Assembly: GCF_042646085.1 (NCBI RefSeq)
Contig: NZ_JBHRSZ010000009.1
Coordinates: forward strand, 124,001-188,000
Reading direction: 5' to 3'
Length of the DNA stretch: 64,000 bases
Source: Litoribrevibacter euphylliae
Lineage (GTDB): Bacteria; Pseudomonadota; Gammaproteobacteria; Pseudomonadales; Litoribrevibacteraceae
Positions within the stretch are counted from its first letter, which is position 1; each line of letters begins with the position of its first letter. Shown here one piece after another: positions 26,755-35,769 of this stretch. The notes beneath the pieces were generated by a model, which was not told the DNA's origin, did no database searches, and was given only the letters and a program-made list of their open reading frames with translations. Both the position numbers and the translations under genes were made by a program.

Positions 26755-27201
26755 TCAGTTTGCATTATGATCGTAAAAAAGAGCCTCTAAACCCGGATTG
26801 TCGGTCTGTATATACGGTTGATACAAATAACAGCTAATCCTGGCATAATTATCCAAATCACTTGAGATCAAGCAGGTTTCTTCATAATAAACACCGCTTT
26901 CTGTAAATCGAATTCGTAACACTCTGGCGTCACCTGCTAACGCTGGTTCAATGGCTGCTGTTCCCTTTGTAATCACACCATCTATATCTCGCACAACGGC
27001 CATTGCATCACCCTCAGAATGGATTTGAATCTTACCATAATAGGTTTGAGTCGAATCCGGGGATTTGCCTATAAGCAAATAGTTCCCTAGCACCATCATG
27101 CGTAAATGATCTTCATCAGCGAAGTTGATGGAAGCAATTGCCATCAAAGAGCAACAAACTAAAGACCGGAAAGCGATCCACTTTATGCGTGCTTTATTCA
27201 T
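26755..27201 (-). CDS. Hypothetical exported protein
   Basis: 148 residues with an N-terminal signal peptide (FRSLVCCSLMAIASINFA-DE) and a mature region predicted to be beta-rich (YYGKIQIHSEGDAMAVVRDI, VLRIRFTESGVYYEETC). Two cysteines (in YYEETC and RISCYLY) could form a disulfide. I recognise no family. It starts 13 nt after the diguanylate cyclase gene ends, so the two are probably cotranscribed, hinting at a link to c-di-GMP signalling that the sequence does not prove. Confidence 0.65.
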   Translation of the reverse strand: MNKARIKWIAFRSLVCCSLMAIASINFADEDHLRMMVLGNYLLIGKSPDSTQTYYGKIQIHSEGDAMAVVRDIDGVITKGTAAIEPALAGDARVLRIRFTESGVYYEETCLISSDLDNYARISCYLYQPYIQTDNPGLEALFYDHNAN

Positions 27202-27214
27202 TTATCCCTTGCCC

Positions 27215-28510
27215 TTAAATCTTGTCCGAAAAAGCAAAGCCATTCTTGCCTCTCTTCTTCACTGAATACATAGCATCATCCGCTGCTTTGAGTAAGGCTT
27301 CCAGATCCTTCCCCTGATCAGGGCAACTGGCAATCCCAATACTCGCCGTCACTGTCGCTTCTTTATCAGAAACACAGATGGATGCTTTTAGCGCTTCTAA
27401 TATTCTAGTGGCTACAGCCGCACTTTCCTCATCGCTGCTGTCTTGAGATAACAGCACCACAAACTCATCGCCGCCGATGCGGGCTAACAGATCTTCATTA
27501 CGAATCTGCGTCTGAACCCGACGAGCCACTTCGCGAAGTACTTCATCCCCTGCATCATGGCCTAAAGAGTCGTTTACGGACTTAAAGCCATCAAGATCAA
27601 TAAACATGAGTCGCAGCGTGTGATTGTGTCTCAAAGCATGGGCTATTTCAGTCTTTGCCGCTTCTTGCATGTAATGGAGACTATAAACACCGGTAAGCGT
27701 GTCCTTCATCGCAATATCATGCAACCGAGCTCTCGACGCTTTTACCTCTTCAAGTGCGTCATACAATTCGGTGAAATCGTACTCCACCATAAGAAACAAA
27801 AACTCACCGTTCAGTGGATGTCGAGTCCGTCGAATATCCAAGCTATGACGTCGTGGGCCTGCACTGGTTTGCATGATGAAATCCCAACGCCCTTCTTCAC
27901 CGGCTTGGACTTTTTCAAAACATGCCTCACCCTCCTCGACATCCGCAAAACGAGCCACAAAAGGAGGAATACCTTCGGGTAATGGTTGATTCAATAAATG
28001 ATTATAAGCTTCCGTAGCGGCAGGGTTTTCAACGATCGGTGTTCCGTCCAAAGCAAAAGTCGTAGCAGGTACTCGCGTATAACGCATGGCTTCCATCAAC
28101 AGCAAGTTCTCAGGCTGCTCACCTAAGTTCACCTGATCGTTAATGTAAGCAATGATCCCTCGATGCTTCTTCGGGCCCAATAAGACAGCGCGGTGCATCA
28201 TCAATAACGTTTTAGGCTTGCCGTTTGGATACGTAGTCCACGGATCGACGGTTAATCCATCTTTTGCCGCTAACTCAAAGGTTTGAAGAATTCGATCTCG
28301 AGCACCTTGGGTATCTTCAGAGAGATCTTTATCGATCAACTCCTGTAACGAGTTTAACCCCCAGAATTCAACGGCCGATGGATTGCCCCACCACCAACCA
28401 TGTTTGTCCAAATCGAAGATCCAAACCACATTAGGAATCAACTCATACAAACCCAACTCATTATGTGACTTGATATGTACCAAATGCTCATACGTATTCG
28501 TTTCAGACAT
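27215..28510 (-). CDS. PAS-domain diguanylate cyclase
   Basis: A cytoplasmic enzyme making c-di-GMP from two GTP. PAS-like sensory regions occupy about 15-250 (VVWIFDLDKHGWWWGNPSAV, then FALDGTPIVENPAATEAYN), a short coiled linker follows, and the GGDEF domain covers about 265-430, with FIDLDGFKSVNDSLGHDAGD and RIGGDEFVVLL intact. RNED lies five residues before GGDEF, the RxxD inhibitory site, so product feedback is expected. There are no membrane segments. It is one possible source of c-di-GMP for Alg44, but nothing here ties it specifically to alginate. There is a 195-bp gap upstream. Confidence 0.92.
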   Translation of the reverse strand: MSETNTYEHLVHIKSHNELGLYELIPNVVWIFDLDKHGWWWGNPSAVEFWGLNSLQELIDKDLSEDTQGARDRILQTFELAAKDGLTVDPWTTYPNGKPKTLLMMHRAVLLGPKKHRGIIAYINDQVNLGEQPENLLLMEAMRYTRVPATTFALDGTPIVENPAATEAYNHLLNQPLPEGIPPFVARFADVEEGEACFEKVQAGEEGRWDFIMQTSAGPRRHSLDIRRTRHPLNGEFLFLMVEYDFTELYDALEEVKASRARLHDIAMKDTLTGVYSLHYMQEAAKTEIAHALRHNHTLRLMFIDLDGFKSVNDSLGHDAGDEVLREVARRVQTQIRNEDLLARIGGDEFVVLLSQDSSDEESAAVATRILEALKASICVSDKEATVTASIGIASCPDQGKDLEALLKAADDAMYSVKKRGKNGFAFSDKI

Positions 28511-28705
28511 TCCCTAAAGACAACCTCTTACACAGCAAACCGTCATTCCTTATTTTTTATAAATGACGTTCTAGATGGAGACAAGCACTGTATATAAAGC
28601 TTTTTAATTTCTTATGTAAACCAAAAAGTACTTTTCTTTGGAATATCAGGGATCTGTCACAAGAAAGGCGATAACAAGGGCAAAGTGATATTGAGTAAAG
28701 CACAA

Positions 28706-29320
28706 CTAGTTTTGGGGTCTATAACGGTAATGCCCTGTAATCTTATAAGAAAACAACATGTCGTCGAGACTCGGGCCAGCACCGATATTATGAACGATGA
28801 GCGGATTGCCCGTGATTGCGGATACCTTGTCGGAGACAATACCAATATGCGGGAGATTGCCTGGTAGCATCCAAGTGACCAAATCTCCTGGAGAATACTC
28901 TTTAGGGTTTGACGAGACAGCTAACGTTTCACCGTGCCGAGCAAAGAAAGTCTGTAGATTAGGTACTCGACGATGATCAATGTTCTTATCTGTCGTCGTT
29001 AATCCCCATATCCTCTTTGACGGATAGGCATTAAAACTCCGCCTCATGTCTTCATGCACTCGCACCTGTAAATCAACACCTAACGCTCGATAAGCACGAA
29101 TCACTACATCGGTACATACGCCAATATGTTCAGGAACATCACCATTTGGGTAAGGAATGGAAAAATACGAACCGTCGTACGTAACGTTTTGCTCTGTTCG
29201 CGCAATGGCCGCTTTTACCAGAGCCGTCACAAACGCCTGACGCTCAGAAGGCTCTGCCGAGATAGCCATCGAAACAATGAGAAAAGAGATAAAAACGGAT
29301 GTAAGTCGAAGAAATTTCAT
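28706..29320 (-). CDS. DUF1287 exported protein (YijF-like)
   Basis: 204 residues with a signal peptide (FISFLIVSMAISA). The mature part matches the DUF1287 family: GVCTDVVIRAYRALGVDLQ, HRRVPNLQTFFARHG, PGDLVTWMLPGNLPHIGIVSD and HNIGAGPSLDDMLFSYKITGHYR in order. The Cys-His arrangement (GVCTD ... LPHIG ... VHNIG) recalls NlpC/P60-like cysteine peptidases acting on the cell wall. This is family-level inference; no activity is established for DUF1287 that I can cite. It stands alone. Confidence 0.8.
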   Translation of the reverse strand: MKFLRLTSVFISFLIVSMAISAEPSERQAFVTALVKAAIARTEQNVTYDGSYFSIPYPNGDVPEHIGVCTDVVIRAYRALGVDLQVRVHEDMRRSFNAYPSKRIWGLTTTDKNIDHRRVPNLQTFFARHGETLAVSSNPKEYSPGDLVTWMLPGNLPHIGIVSDKVSAITGNPLIVHNIGAGPSLDDMLFSYKITGHYRYRPQN

Positions 29321-29347
29321 AAGCTCATTATGGGCTCAAAGGTTGAT

Positions 29348-29405
29348 GATCAGTATAGACCTGTACAGAGCAGACATGCGCATAGGTTCATTAACTATAC
29401 TGATC
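29348..29405. repeat. 11-bp inverted repeat upstream of the DUF1287 gene
   Basis: GATCAGTATAG and CTATACTGATC are exact complements separated by 36 nt, with inner ACCT/AGGT also able to pair. It lies 28-85 bp upstream of the DUF1287 start and just after the GFA gene. It may be an operator or a leader hairpin; a TCTTTTC stretch follows only on the + strand, where no gene ends. Confidence 0.4.
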
Positions 29406-29432
29406 TTTTCTCTGGTGAATACCGCTCGTGAA

Positions 29433-29822
29433 TTACGAAAACTCATTTCGCTTAGGCAAGTCCGAATCAATATCGTACCAGCTTGCTTTTTGAGACACCC
29501 ATATATGCTCTTTCTCTTGAGCGTTTATATCACTGTCCAGGCACCCTAAACGAAGCACGATATGTGGTGTGCCTTCTCTTTTAGCATAAATCTGGGAACC
29601 ACAATTTGAACAGAAAAAGCGCTGTTTACCAGGAGAGGACTCATAAAACTTCAATGTGTCTCCATCAAGCAGCGTGAAATCCTCATCCTGCACCGCAACC
29701 ACACTGGAAAAAGCACTGGCATGGGCTTTTCGGCAGGTTGGGCAGTGACAATGTACGATGCCCCCTACTTCACCTGAGATTTCATATTTAATTGAACCAC
29801 ACAGACAGCTTCCTTGAATCAT
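29433..29822 (-). CDS. GFA-family zinc protein
   Basis: A 129-residue GFA (glutathione-dependent formaldehyde-activating enzyme-like) protein. Its three zinc-binding clusters are visible: SCLCGSIKYE, HCHCPTCRKAHASAF and FFCSNCGSQIYAK. The family is named after Paracoccus Gfa, but most members have no proven reaction. Size and motif spacing are standard. The gene stands alone and a 400-bp intergenic region precedes it. Confidence 0.87.
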   Translation of the reverse strand: MIQGSCLCGSIKYEISGEVGGIVHCHCPTCRKAHASAFSSVVAVQDEDFTLLDGDTLKFYESSPGKQRFFCSNCGSQIYAKREGTPHIVLRLGCLDSDINAQEKEHIWVSQKASWYDIDSDLPKRNEFS

Positions 29823-30108
29823 AATATCCTCCGTTGAGTTTAAAGACTGTTTGACCTTTCCCCAAGATTAGTAACTTGAACGATAAATTAATTCGATCAC
29901 GTATTAGAAAAAATACAGTGGGTAAGATGAATTAGTTCAGGTCAGATCTTAGAGCGTCACCTAACAACACGCTCGCTCCATCGGTATTCTGCAATGATTT
30001 CGTAAGCCAACCTTGCAGACCCCGTATCTCCTATCTTAAAACCATGTCTCGAGCGGAAATACCTTGTTGAGATCCATCCGCACTCCTATGTACTTATCCC
30101 TTAATATA

Positions 30109-30134
30109 AAAGCCCCGGTTTTATACGGGGCTTT
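30109..30134 (-). terminator. Rho-independent terminator of the 892-codon gene
   Basis: AAAGCCCCG / CGGGGCTTT form a perfect 9-bp stem with an 8-nt loop. On the minus strand it is followed by TTATATT, and the A/T-flanked stem could also work in the other direction. It lies about 90 bp past the stop of the 30224-32866 gene. Confidence 0.8.
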
Positions 30135-30148
30135 CTTTAACTAACAAC

Positions 30149-30196
30149 CGTTTGTTCTAACAGCTATTTGTTTTAACAGCCCTTTGCTCTAACTAA
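30149..30196. repeat. Three 16-bp imperfect tandem repeats
   Basis: Units CGTTTGTTCTAACAGC, TATTTGTTTTAACAGC and CCTTTGCTCTAACTAA lie head to tail between the stop of the 30224 gene and its terminator, so they are part of the mRNA 3' end. Confidence 0.6.
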
Positions 30197-30223
30197 TGTG
30201 TTCAACAACGACTGATTCGAGAG

Positions 30224-32866
30224 CTAAACAAAACTCAGGAATTTCTCCCGGTTTTCCTCAGTTAACATTTCAACGGCACCCGTTATCGCGGCTGCAATCT
30301 TTTTCTCCCGCGCGGCCATCATGCCCGTATCATCGGGATCAACGTCATCCTTATTACGATAAATGTTCAGCACGTTTTCATACAATCGCTTCAGACCATG
30401 TTCTTCATCAAAATCATCCAGATCATCCTCGTACTCGTTGACTTCATGCACAACAGCAATACGGGTCAGAAAAGCATACTTTTCATCAATTTTCAGGTCT
30501 GACAGAAGATCGCAGAAGGCTTCGACTTCTTCATTCGTCGACTGACGGCAGAACTTTCCACCTTCTGAAAATTCCAAAAAACTGGCCATTAAGGTAGTTG
30601 ATGGGAACAATTCCAGAACCAATTCATATAAGCTCAGAAGCTGTTTCTTCTGTGGGACTTTTGCCACCTTAGCCGCATACAGCATAGACGCCAGAACCAT
30701 GCCTATATCATCAGAAATAAACAGAGGCGTGCGATCATCTTCCTCGTCCTGATCTTCATCTCGAACAAGTAATTCATGAGCTAACGCCAGCGCCTGCTCT
30801 TTTGTAATGGCATCACTGTCATCAGGTTCTGTACTCGTCTTCTTCATAAAGCGAGCAAATAAGCCACCAGAGCTCTTCGCCTGAGCATCAACATACGCCT
30901 TGATTTGATCGATCAGCACAGGGGCTTTTGCCCGCTCTTCCTCTTCAAACGCATCCGAGAACGCATTCAAGCCTTTAAACTCAAAATAAACGCGTTTAAA
31001 TATATGCTCGAAATAGAACGCCCACAGAGGCTCCAAATCTTGATCAGGAAAGAAGCTATCCGCTTCTTTAGACAAGATATACGCCACCGACAACAGCTGA
31101 GCGCCCCAGGCATACTCGGTCTGATTCAACGCAGGTAATACGCCAAGGAGGTCGTCCGGCGTGAAATGATGAGCAAGTTTGATGATGTCTTGCAGCATGT
31201 CAGCGAAATCGGCTTTCTCGCGCTGATAAAGCTCATGAATTTCATTCAGCCGAACCAAACCGAAGTGATCCACCATAGGTTCGTTGATCAGATGAAACAC
31301 CCGTCGTCTGATGTCATCCTTAGTCAACGCCTTAACAGTAAAACGCTCAACGGCTTCTTTTTTACTACACAGTTCATAGTCTTTACTGATGATTTTAATC
31401 TCATCGCCTGTCAGCTCTTTTTTACCAAACAGGCGCACCAGCACATCCAAGGTTCTTAAACACTTCTCGTTCTGTGCCTTTTCACCATCGTCTTCAATAT
31501 AAAAACTGTCCGGATTTTGATAAGTCACCAGGAAACGTTCAATGATGTCTTCCAGAGTAATATCCTGGTCCAGATCTGGTGAGAGCTGCATACTGCCTGA
31601 GCCGAAGTACTCGAAACGCTTGTAGATATAATGCTTATTCTCAAAGGCAAGTTTTCGGAAATTGATGGGTTCTAACTGATCAAGAATTTCCGGGTACTTA
31701 TTTTCTTCGATATAAGCAAAAATTTGCTCACCGTTCTCGAAGCATTCCAAGAAGAAGCTCTTGTTGGTTTCATACTCGTTATGCTCATCGTACTCCTGAT
31801 AAAAAGGGTCGTCCTGAATATCCGCCAGCGTTGTTGTTTCGTCGTAAACCGGTTGCGAGTAGTAACAAAGGTCTTTCAGTGGCACATCTTTAACCACATC
31901 AAACAGCTCATTTTTCAGTGCATCGCGTGTGTCGTGGATGGTACGGCCATGAAACATCAGGTCATCAAAATCTTCCTCCGCTTCATCGCTTGAAATCGAT
32001 TCGTGACGGTAGTCTTCATCGTCGTAGTACAGATCACGGATAGCGTCGAAATCATCTTCCAGTATTTCAAGCGGATCATAGTCCGTAACGTCCTTCGGAC
32101 GACGCTTGAACGACTGAATCAAAGCCTTTTTGTAATAAAGATACTTGTTTTCATCCTTTAAAAAACATTGCAACAAGTTAGGAACAAACCGTTCCCTCTC
32201 TTCGAAAACGTAACGGGTCAAAATACAACCCAGAATATTTTTAAAACGACAATTGGCCAGTGCATCTAGGTACAGATCACTGTAACCGTGTTGTTGGAAC
32301 AGGTATGCCATGTAATCCGCGCCGTGATACATGATCTGATTGTAATCGCTGTCTTCCGGATAATACTCGCCAATTAAATAGGCATATTCAGGGTATTTCT
32401 CCGCCACCAATATCAACAGGTAAATACCGAACAACATTTCGCTTGAAAAGAACAGTTCATTAGAGGAGTTTACCCGCATGCTGAACTCAACCAGTTCCTC
32501 ACAGAAGGTCACAATTAAAGGCTTCAATTCTTCATGTTCTAATGCGTGCTGAAACACCACCATGTGAGAAAAGCGCAGATACACAGCATCATTACTTACG
32601 CGCTCTAACAGCTCATCAGACAGAGGCTCTACCGCATCGGATTTCAATTCATGATCAGGGCTGATCATAAAAATCGCCTTAAACTGATCCTGATTTAGCA
32701 GATGGCAAGCTTCAAAGGCCTCTTTATTGTGGGTAATAAAACCACCGACGTTGTCGATAAGTTCGCCGGCTTGGTAGGCATCCCGCAGTTGGGATGAGAA
32801 GGTTATGATTGCGTCCTTGAGTGATTCTTTATCGTGCAAATTAACTTGAATTAACGGCTGATCCAT
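30224..32866 (-). CDS. Large acidic protein of unknown function
   Basis: About 880 residues, strongly acidic (patches such as YYDDEDYRHES, SSDEAEEDFDD, DEDQDEEDDRT, YEDDLDDFDEEH). There is no signal peptide, no membrane segment and no nucleotide-binding or metal motif that I recognise. It reads as mostly alpha-helical, with many short aromatic-rich helices, which would suit a repeat scaffold. The start is ambiguous: the ATG at 32866 (MDQPLIQVN) or an in-frame start 12 codons upstream at 32902; neither has a strong ribosome site. It has its own terminator. Neighbours (GFA gene, small lipoprotein) give no clue. I do not recognise the family. Confidence 0.72.
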   Translation of the reverse strand: MDQPLIQVNLHDKESLKDAIITFSSQLRDAYQAGELIDNVGGFITHNKEAFEACHLLNQDQFKAIFMISPDHELKSDAVEPLSDELLERVSNDAVYLRFSHMVVFQHALEHEELKPLIVTFCEELVEFSMRVNSSNELFFSSEMLFGIYLLILVAEKYPEYAYLIGEYYPEDSDYNQIMYHGADYMAYLFQQHGYSDLYLDALANCRFKNILGCILTRYVFEERERFVPNLLQCFLKDENKYLYYKKALIQSFKRRPKDVTDYDPLEILEDDFDAIRDLYYDDEDYRHESISSDEAEEDFDDLMFHGRTIHDTRDALKNELFDVVKDVPLKDLCYYSQPVYDETTTLADIQDDPFYQEYDEHNEYETNKSFFLECFENGEQIFAYIEENKYPEILDQLEPINFRKLAFENKHYIYKRFEYFGSGSMQLSPDLDQDITLEDIIERFLVTYQNPDSFYIEDDGEKAQNEKCLRTLDVLVRLFGKKELTGDEIKIISKDYELCSKKEAVERFTVKALTKDDIRRRVFHLINEPMVDHFGLVRLNEIHELYQREKADFADMLQDIIKLAHHFTPDDLLGVLPALNQTEYAWGAQLLSVAYILSKEADSFFPDQDLEPLWAFYFEHIFKRVYFEFKGLNAFSDAFEEEERAKAPVLIDQIKAYVDAQAKSSGGLFARFMKKTSTEPDDSDAITKEQALALAHELLVRDEDQDEEDDRTPLFISDDIGMVLASMLYAAKVAKVPQKKQLLSLYELVLELFPSTTLMASFLEFSEGGKFCRQSTNEEVEAFCDLLSDLKIDEKYAFLTRIAVVHEVNEYEDDLDDFDEEHGLKRLYENVLNIYRNKDDVDPDDTGMMAAREKKIAAAITGAVEMLTEENREKFLSFV

Positions 32867-33020
32867 TGCTGTCTCACTGATACCTATTGATAAAGGTGTC
32901 ATTAAACCACAAAAGCATACTTTAAAGAATTTTAATTTTGTCCAGTTGGACAGGAAACAGATCTGTAAATGAGGTTTGCTAAATGGGTCTTACGCTCTAC
33001 AGAAAGACCCGAGATTTGGA

Positions 33021-33329
33021 TTACCCCTTGATTACATACGTATAGACTGAGCCTTTTATTTGTCTGAAATCTCCAGTAATTTCAGGCAGATCTTCAGACG
33101 TTGAAACGAAATAGCCTTCTTCATCTGCAAAGGAACGATCAACAACAAAATAGATTCCTAACTCATCTCGTCGAACCTCTACAACTCCCATATTATTAAG
33201 CGAAGGTAAATTATCCGCTTTGCTGTTGTAATCGAGTAACAGCTGAATGTCTGTAGCACTTAGTTGTTGTTTAACATCAGAACACGCCACAACTAGAACA
33301 CTGAATATAAAAATAATGAAACTTTTCAT
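33021..33329 (-). CDS. Small hypothetical lipoprotein
   Basis: 102 residues with a lipoprotein signal (FIFSVLVVACSD, Cys16) and an 86-residue mature part with no recognised family. VEVRRDELGIYFVVDRSF suggests beta structure. It follows a 41-bp gap after the 33371-33754 gene, in the same direction. Confidence 0.6.
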   Translation of the reverse strand: MKSFIIFIFSVLVVACSDVKQQLSATDIQLLLDYNSKADNLPSLNNMGVVEVRRDELGIYFVVDRSFADEEGYFVSTSEDLPEITGDFRQIKGSVYTYVIKG

Positions 33330-33370
33330 TACAAGCCTTTAAGCAAATAACGATTCACAATAGCCACTTC

Positions 33371-33754
33371 CTACTTTGAATCTTCCCAAATTACCTGAAC
33401 ACTATAGCCCCAGAAATGAAGAAACATTCCCGTTTGAGTATATCCAGGACCAAACCACTGCTCACTGCTTTCATATTCTGTAGAACCACAATAATCAATA
33501 CTATATAGCTCAAAGCCTTTAGACTTAAATTCATCTACTATTTCATTTATCTTTTTGAGTAGAGTACTGGCCAAATATTCGCGACCACTGTATCTAGAAT
33601 CAATAAAGTGCTGTTTCAAATTTCGATTTATGTCTTCCTGAATACCTAAGAGCTCGATGTATCTATCTTCTGAGCTTAGCTTAATTAGTTTTTCCATTTC
33701 CATAATGTATAACTGATAATTTTCAAACTTAGATTCAATTTTCGGACTATACAA
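33371..33754 (-). CDS. Hypothetical cytoplasmic protein
   Basis: 127 residues; the first two thirds look helical (NYQLYIMEMEKLIKLSSEDR, LLKKINEIVDEFKSKGF) and the end is aromatic-rich (WFGPGYTQTGMFLHFWGYSV). There is no signal or membrane segment and I recognise no family. An internal Met near residue 18 could be an alternative start. It lies 17 nt after the COG0523 gene and may be cotranscribed. Confidence 0.55.
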   Translation of the reverse strand: MYSPKIESKFENYQLYIMEMEKLIKLSSEDRYIELLGIQEDINRNLKQHFIDSRYSGREYLASTLLKKINEIVDEFKSKGFELYSIDYCGSTEYESSEQWFGPGYTQTGMFLHFWGYSVQVIWEDSK

Positions 33755-33771
33755 CTTACGAGGTATACAAG

Positions 33772-34860
33772 TTATTCCCCAACCGCCAGCACCAATTCAC
33801 TCTCAATCTGATCCCAGTTCATCGCACCCGAGGTAATCACTTCTACCCGACTATCATGGCTTACGTCAGTTTCTTTCAGTGTCACCATGCCTTGTTCAGC
33901 ATTGATAATAAGCGATTGGTTTTCAGCGATGTTGAAGATGCCTTTGACTCGTTCTGCTTGTAGGTTGAACACCAGAGCTTGCAGTTTCATGGCATCGAAG
34001 ATGAGTTCTGAGCGGAAGATCCAGCCGCAGCTGTAGTGCCCGTCTCCTTTGTTTTCTTTACGGATACAGAGCTGATCCTCCGGCACCGTTAAAGACGTAT
34101 CATCCAATACTCGATGATCGTGATCGTGATCGTGATCGTGATCGTGATCGTGATCGTGATCGTGGCAAGCATGCCCATGCGCTGGCTTTTGTTCAAGCCA
34201 ATCAGAATCTACACGACCTTGGCTGATCCACTTTGATTGGCACGTTGATTTGATCCGCCCTTCTGCTTTTAGACCATTGAACCACTCATCGAAGTCATCC
34301 TGATACGAGCCATCGTACAAGTCACCTTTAGTGGCAACCAAGTAATCCGCCACCTTTAGTTGAGTGCGATAGATGTCGTGTTCTTGGTATTTCTCAATAC
34401 GAATCTTGCTTGGGTCAATCAGTGTGATGGTACTGTACAGTTCGACCACATCACGATAATTCTCACCCGTTAATAGTTCGATGACCTCGTTAGGATGGCC
34501 CAGCCCAGTAGGTTCGACCAGGAGTCGATCGGGCTTTTGGGCAAGCAAGGCATTCAATCCGACTTTGGTTGGCAAGCCATTCACACAACACATGCAGCCG
34601 CCAGGAATTTCCTTAATTAAAAGATCCTGACAGTCTTTCAATGACTGACCCAGAGTTTGCTGAGTTTTAAGAATAGCGCCATCAATACCGATCTCACCAA
34701 ACTCATTCACCAGCACAGCCCAGCGTTCGTTTTCGGGTTTGTTTTTTAACAGATGAAGTATGGCAGTGGTTTTTCCAACGCCTAAAAATCCGGTGATGAT
34801 GTTGACAGGGATGGAATGGAAAGAAGCGGAATGAACAGACGAAGATAAATCAGAAGACAT
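33772..34860 (-). CDS. COG0523 (CobW/YjiA-like) metal-handling GTPase with His-Asp tract
   Basis: G3E P-loop GTPase that delivers or senses metals (zinc or cobalt in studied members). The Walker A motif is GFLGVGKTT, the family CxCC metal site is EIPGGCMCCVNG, and LVEPTGLGHP and VATKGDL (NKxD-like, here TKGD) follow. A CobW C-terminal domain covers about 265-360. A histidine-aspartate run of eight HD pairs sits in the linker near residues 230-250; His-rich linkers are common in this family and bind metal. The ATG at 34860 is chosen because the upstream TTG (34881) only adds a non-conserved tail. It follows the phosphoribosyltransferase gene by 69 bp. Confidence 0.88.
   Translation of the reverse strand: MSSDLSSSVHSASFHSIPVNIITGFLGVGKTTAILHLLKNKPENERWAVLVNEFGEIGIDGAILKTQQTLGQSLKDCQDLLIKEIPGGCMCCVNGLPTKVGLNALLAQKPDRLLVEPTGLGHPNEVIELLTGENYRDVVELYSTITLIDPSKIRIEKYQEHDIYRTQLKVADYLVATKGDLYDGSYQDDFDEWFNGLKAEGRIKSTCQSKWISQGRVDSDWLEQKPAHGHACHDHDHDHDHDHDHDHDHRVLDDTSLTVPEDQLCIRKENKGDGHYSCGWIFRSELIFDAMKLQALVFNLQAERVKGIFNIAENQSLIINAEQGMVTLKETDVSHDSRVEVITSGAMNWDQIESELVLAVGE
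34116..34163. repeat. Eight tandem GATCGT hexamers
   Basis: A perfect (GATCGT)8 microsatellite inside the COG0523 gene; on the coding strand it encodes His-Asp pairs. Gain or loss of units by slippage keeps the reading frame and changes the number of metal-binding histidines. Confidence 0.95.
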
Positions 34861-34861
34861 T

Positions 34862-34907
34862 ATTCGGAGCACCAACTGCAAGCATGAGCAGCAAGGTTAC
34901 TCCGAAT
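34862..34907. repeat. 8-bp inverted repeat in the PRTase-COG0523 gap
   Basis: ATTCGGAG and CTCCGAAT are exact complements 30 nt apart; the left arm ends one base before the COG0523 ATG. As RNA it could hide the ribosome-binding site, or it could act as a weak terminator for the phosphoribosyltransferase gene. Confidence 0.4.
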
Positions 34908-34929
34908 CTTTTATGAATGGAATGAGCGC

Positions 34930-35502
34930 TTACTTAAAACGACCCAGCTCTTCCATCTTGTCGGCTATAGCCTTGAATTCTGGTTTGTTTTCCAGAATCT
35001 CTTGCTTGGTCAACCCTTCCAGTTCATGAGGGAACACCAACCACTCGTTGGTTTCATGCACATAATAGTCAGGGATATTTTCAGTCTTGTTATTCGCAGG
35101 CTTAAAGTACGGTGTTGCGATACGAATTTCAGGGGCATTCTTCTTACAGGCTTTTTTGATGTCGAACACTGTTTGTTGAATGCTCAGGCCAGAATCATGA
35201 ACATCATCCACAATCAACAGAGAATCTTCAGACTCAAGACGTTTAATCAAATAGGTTAAGCCGTGTACTTTAACATGACGACTACGCTCACCAATCCCGG
35301 TGTAAGACGATGTACGAATGGCAATGTGATCAGAATCCACACCCAAACAATCCATCACTTCTTGAACTGCAATCCCAACAGGTGCACCACCACGCCATAC
35401 GCCCACAATGTAGTTCGGACGGAAGCCACTCTCGTATATTTGCAAAGCCATTTGCGTTGAATCTTCAAGAAGCTGCTGTGCACTGATATAAACTTTATCC
35501 AT
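34930..35502 (-). CDS. Purine-type phosphoribosyltransferase
   Basis: 190 residues with the type I PRTase fold. The PRPP-binding loop is LLIVDDVHDSGLSIQQT (about 95-111), the N-terminal PPi loop is VGVWRGGAPVG, and WLVFPHELEG resembles the C-terminal base-specificity part of hypoxanthine and xanthine-guanine enzymes. It probably salvages a purine base with PRPP in the cytoplasm; the exact base cannot be read from sequence. There is a 267-bp gap upstream and the COG0523 gene lies 69 bp downstream. Confidence 0.85.
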   Translation of the reverse strand: MDKVYISAQQLLEDSTQMALQIYESGFRPNYIVGVWRGGAPVGIAVQEVMDCLGVDSDHIAIRTSSYTGIGERSRHVKVHGLTYLIKRLESEDSLLIVDDVHDSGLSIQQTVFDIKKACKKNAPEIRIATPYFKPANNKTENIPDYYVHETNEWLVFPHELEGLTKQEILENKPEFKAIADKMEELGRFK

Positions 35503-35769
35503 GAAAAACCTCTAATTTGAAGGCGATCTCACCTTATCAAATGCCCATTGAACTGCTGCTTATTGCCTAGGCTACTATTGCCTTGCCTAGTTAGTAAGTG
35601 GCGCCGACTCACCAGCGCTAACGAAACATTAAACGCAAAAAAGTCTAGCAGCAAATGAGAGCTCTACAATGACCCAGAGCAGTCAATCAAACGGTCGTTT
35701 AAAAACAAGGCCGGCGATTATATGTTGATCAAGTAGTCAAATAAAGTCTTTTTCACAACGGCCCGATAA

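Larger units (their letters stand above)
29823..30223. other. Intergenic region with terminator and short tandem repeat
   Basis: A 401-bp gap between two leftward genes. Its right part holds a strong terminator for the 30224-32866 gene (30109-30134) and a 16-bp tandem repeat (30149-30196). From 29823 to about 30100 I find neither an ORF nor a recognisable RNA; it should contain the GFA promoter. Confidence 0.6.

Noticed and set aside
34116..34163. CRISPR-like array
   Set aside because: The GATCGT repeats are contiguous with no spacers and lie in a coding frame; no cas genes are present.
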